Shown piece by piece: positions 61,553 through 64,000 of a stretch of DNA of 64,000 nt; position 1 is the first letter of the stretch; every line of letters starts with the position of its first letter. The notes under the pieces were generated by a model. That model saw nothing but the letters and a program-made list of their open reading frames with translations. It was not told where the DNA came from and did not search any database. The translations under genes and the position numbers were made by a program. The stretch lies in NCBI GenBank assembly GCA_050290265.1, contig JBNKHI010000014.1, positions 7,139 to 71,138 on the forward strand, in the 5' to 3' direction. The DNA is from JBNKFV01 sp050290265 (lineage in GTDB: Bacteria > Pseudomonadota > Gammaproteobacteria > Pseudomonadales > Cellvibrionaceae).

Positions 61553-63541
61553 CTAAGACTTATCATCCAACAGGGCATTAAGGACCGCCATCAACTCAGA
61601 GACATTCAACGGCTTTATGAGATATGCGCAAAAACCAGCACGCAAACCGCGGTCAACATCTTGCGCCATCGCATTTGCCGACAACGCAATAACCGGCACA
61701 TGCTTGGTAATATTATCTTTTTGCAATATACCCAATGCATCAAACCCATCCATTCCCGGCAAATTAATATCCATAACAATTACGTCCGGATTTATACTTC
61801 TGGCTTTGTATAGTCCCAGAAAAGGTTCATCGGCCACCTCAAGGGAAAGATTTTCAAAGCGCTCACAGAACCGCTCCATTACACGTATATTGGGCAAGTT
61901 ATCTTCAATGTAAAGGAGCTTTTTGGGAGTACTAAATGCTAAATCAATATCGAGACTGAGATTAGAATCCAGCCGTAAAAATTGTGGCTCGGCCTGCGCA
62001 TGCAAATCGTCAGTGATAGGTAGCAATACGTTAAAAGTTGACCCTACACCCTCAACACTTTGACATTGAATTTCACCATCCATCATTTCAACCAATCGCT
62101 TGGTAATCAGTAGACCAACACCTGAGCCCTCGATATTCGTACGTTCGGCACCCAGGCGATTAAAGGGTTCGTACATTTTTTTCATGCCAGCAGCAGAGAT
62201 TCCTCTCCCGCTGTCTTCAACAGTGATCTCGAGCAAGCCATTAGCAGTCACAGAAAAACGAACTTCGACGTAGCCACCTTCTCGATTATACTTGATAGCA
62301 TTACTTAGCAAATTTAGAAGCACCTGCTTTAACCGCACACTATCCGCAGCAACGTAGGTTTCCAGACAATCACACGGTAAAAATCGCAACGCCACCTGGT
62401 GTCGAACGGCTAATGATTTAACTAACACGATACACTCTTCGACAACCCGAGCAGGCAGTACCGATTCTAGAGAGAGGCTGGCTCCACCAGATTCAATTTT
62501 TGACAGATCGAGAACATCGTTAATTAACTGAAGCAGATGGTTACCAGCTTTACGGATTTCATGAATATTTTCACGCTGATCGAGAGATAAGTTGTCGTCA
62601 TAATTAAAAAGCTGACTAAACCCTAAAATGGCATTCAACGGCGTTCGCAATTCATGACTCATACTCGATAGGAAATCAGACTTTGCGCGATTCGCATTTT
62701 CAGCCTGCTCTTTAGCGCGCATTACCTTTTCTTCGGCCTCTTTTATATCCGTAATATCCATATTGGTGCCCGACATTCGCCAAGGCTTGCCGTCAGGAGT
62801 CAGTAAGGCTTTACCTCGTGTCCTAATCCATCGATAACTGCCATCTTTAGCTCGAATACGATACTCAACATCCATGCGCCCAAGCGTATTCCAATAATCA
62901 TCAATTTGCTGTAAGAATCTATCTACATCTTCCGGATGAATAAGTTCACACCAAGCTCGAAAACGATTTTTTCCTTGATTCAATTCATCGTCATCTTCGG
63001 TGTAACCCAGCTGGTCCCAGCAGCGAGCAGAAAAGTGATAATGACCACCGCCTTCGCCATACCATTCCCAAATACCATCATTCGAAGCGTCAATAATTCT
63101 ATAATGACGGGCTTCACTTTCCCGCAGCGCGTCCTCCGTACTAATCAGTACGGAAACATCAACTACCGAACCATAAACCAAGTGGGCCTGCCCCGTTTCA
63201 TCCCACTCTGCATCACCACAGGATTGAACCCAAAGACTATCCCCATCCCTGGTTTGTAATCGAAAAGTAAAGTCGAAACGACGCTTAGTGCTAAGAAAAA
63301 CTCGTATATCATCCAGAACGGGTTCGATATCTTCCGGATGGGTAAAACCGCGAAAACCTACATTTTTTGCAATGTGATCCAGCTCTTCTGGGGTATAACC
63401 CAACTGCTGCCAGAGTGTACCGAAAATATCAAACCGATCTTGATCAACGTCCCAACACCAAAAGCCATACCCTTCTACACGACACATGCGTTCATAACGG
63501 GTTTGAATTTCGGCTAATGATAGTGTTTCTGTCGCAGCCAC
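61553..63541 (-). CDS. Hybrid sensor histidine kinase with two PAS domains
   Basis: From the GTG at 63541 (preceded by GGAG) it has 662 residues; a TTG five codons earlier overlaps that site. No membrane segment is seen, so it is cytoplasmic. Two PAS domains of the PAS_3 type (about 20-135 and 145-270) precede HisKA with the phospho-accepting His near 296 (SMSHELRTPLNAILGF), HATPase (GRGISAAGMKKMYEPFNRLG, GSGVGLLITKRL) and a C-terminal receiver with the phospho-Asp near 591 (VIVMDINLPGMDG). No partner regulator is adjacent, so output is by phosphorelay to an unlinked protein. Confidence 0.92.
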   Translation of the reverse strand: MAATETLSLAEIQTRYERMCRVEGYGFWCWDVDQDRFDIFGTLWQQLGYTPEELDHIAKNVGFRGFTHPEDIEPVLDDIRVFLSTKRRFDFTFRLQTRDGDSLWVQSCGDAEWDETGQAHLVYGSVVDVSVLISTEDALRESEARHYRIIDASNDGIWEWYGEGGGHYHFSARCWDQLGYTEDDDELNQGKNRFRAWCELIHPEDVDRFLQQIDDYWNTLGRMDVEYRIRAKDGSYRWIRTRGKALLTPDGKPWRMSGTNMDITDIKEAEEKVMRAKEQAENANRAKSDFLSSMSHELRTPLNAILGFSQLFNYDDNLSLDQRENIHEIRKAGNHLLQLINDVLDLSKIESGGASLSLESVLPARVVEECIVLVKSLAVRHQVALRFLPCDCLETYVAADSVRLKQVLLNLLSNAIKYNREGGYVEVRFSVTANGLLEITVEDSGRGISAAGMKKMYEPFNRLGAERTNIEGSGVGLLITKRLVEMMDGEIQCQSVEGVGSTFNVLLPITDDLHAQAEPQFLRLDSNLSLDIDLAFSTPKKLLYIEDNLPNIRVMERFCERFENLSLEVADEPFLGLYKARSINPDVIVMDINLPGMDGFDALGILQKDNITKHVPVIALSANAMAQDVDRGLRAGFCAYLIKPLNVSELMAVLNALLDDKS

Positions 63542-63588
63542 TATTTTACGCTCCAATTATTCTCGCACGACTACTTCTCAGACCTGTG

Positions 63589-63627
63589 AATACACAAAAG
63601 CGGGCCTCAAGCCCGCTTTTGTGTATT
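63589..63627 (-). terminator. Long hairpin after secF
   Basis: A perfect 17-bp inverted repeat (63589-63605 with 63611-63627) has a 5-base loop, a GC-rich top and A/T-rich base, with T4 in the descending arm on either strand. It lies 39 bases after the secF stop and before the sensor kinase gene. Confidence 0.8.
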
Positions 63628-63666
63628 TGGTGCATCAATCAAAATAACCATTACATTACTGATTAC

Positions 63667-64000
63667 TTAAGGCATTTGATCCAGTACTTCATTCTCTTTT
63701 TCTGGCGGCATTAAATCTTCACGAGTCAAACTCATCATCAACAGCACATTTGCGGCGACATAGATAGAAGAATAAGTACCCACTACAATACCCACAATCA
63801 GAGCAATCGCAAAACCGTGGATTAATTCACCACCAACGAAAAACAGAGCGACCAATACCAGCAAAGTAGTTAATGAGGTGACGATGGTTCTGTCCAGCGT
63901 TTGGGTTAAAGAAATATCGATAATTTCTTCCGGTGTACGCTGCCGCACTTTACGAAAGTTCTCACGAATACGGTCAGCCACTACTATCGTATCGTTTAAC
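63667..64000 (-). CDS. secF: Protein translocase subunit SecF, 3' part
   Basis: SecF works with SecD to use proton flow in the late steps of protein export. Only the C-terminal part is in the window; the frame is open to the window end with LNDTIVVADRIRENFRKVR, a conserved SecF segment, followed by DRTIVTSLTTLLVLVALFFVGG and the last membrane helices (GFAIALIVGIVVGTYSSIYVA). The start lies beyond the window. Confidence 0.96.
   Translation of the reverse strand, partial: LNDTIVVADRIRENFRKVRQRTPEEIIDISLTQTLDRTIVTSLTTLLVLVALFFVGGELIHGFAIALIVGIVVGTYSSIYVAANVLLMMSLTREDLMPPEKENEVLDQMP

Noticed and set aside
1..64000. CRISPR arrays, tRNA or rRNA genes, insertion sequences and prophage
   Set aside because: I saw no regularly spaced repeats, cloverleaf-like genes, transposase or integrase, or phage structural genes in either strand.

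Overview
The window is chromosomal DNA of a gammaproteobacterium. The minus-strand run secF - hybrid kinase, suhB/trmJ, iscR-iscS-iscU-iscA-hscB-hscA-fdx-iscX, ndk, rlmN, pilW, rodZ, ispG, hisS, yfgM-like, bamB, der matches the gene order known from Pseudomonas and its relatives. The moderate base composition, the abundant TonB/ECF and exported proteins, and an HPr-rel-A cluster suggest a marine Cellvibrionales/Spongiibacteraceae-like organism. That placement is an inference. I see no rRNA, tRNA, CRISPR array, insertion sequence or prophage.

Layout. (1) 1-4170: the end of an alpha-E (DUF403) gene followed by a transglutaminase-DUF2126 gene, as in predicted amidoligase/peptide-tagging clusters. 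(2) 4335-8626: a secreted SnoaL-like protein, then a Tat-like secreted protein followed by a terminator, then three tightly coupled genes (PqqD-like, HprK-related kinase, nucleotidyltransferase) that form an HPr-rel-A-type system of unknown function, then a small exported protein. This is the strongest candidate for an uncharacterised system. (3) 8740-13790: hemN with a perfect Anr/Fnr box, an SDR and a Rieske protein divergent from a MetE-like zinc methyltransferase, and a membrane-anchored unknown. (4) 13791-14570: gene-poor DNA holding a perfect palindrome and a decayed copy of the 3' end of the preceding gene. (5) 14571-20775: ECF sigma factor, FecR anti-sigma, TonB-dependent transducer and secreted carboxylesterase, probably one ligand-responsive uptake and hydrolysis module. 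(6) 21218-31331: YbaK-like deacylase, orphan short flagellin, DinG, acyltransferase, kynureninase-like enzyme, DUF2254, DUF3549, SYLF and EF-hand proteins. (7) 31552-42826: pyrB, sbcB, fumA, a Lar-like zinc ribbon, a coiled-coil membrane protein, sodB, groESL, fxsA, a DUF481 porin-like protein and an orphan. (8) 42864-59312: the conserved der-to-iscR block, then trmJ. (9) 59607-64000: suhB, an outer-membrane-type protein, a hybrid sensor kinase and the end of secF.

Readable regulation includes a sigma-32-type promoter before groES, a sigma-70 promoter overlapped by an IscR type-1-like box before iscR, the Anr/Fnr box before hemN, and a 12-base element shared by the leaders of the ECF sigma gene and the TonB receptor gene. 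Several terminators are clear, among them those after the HPr-rel-A precursor candidate, sodB, groEL, fumA and the isc operon.
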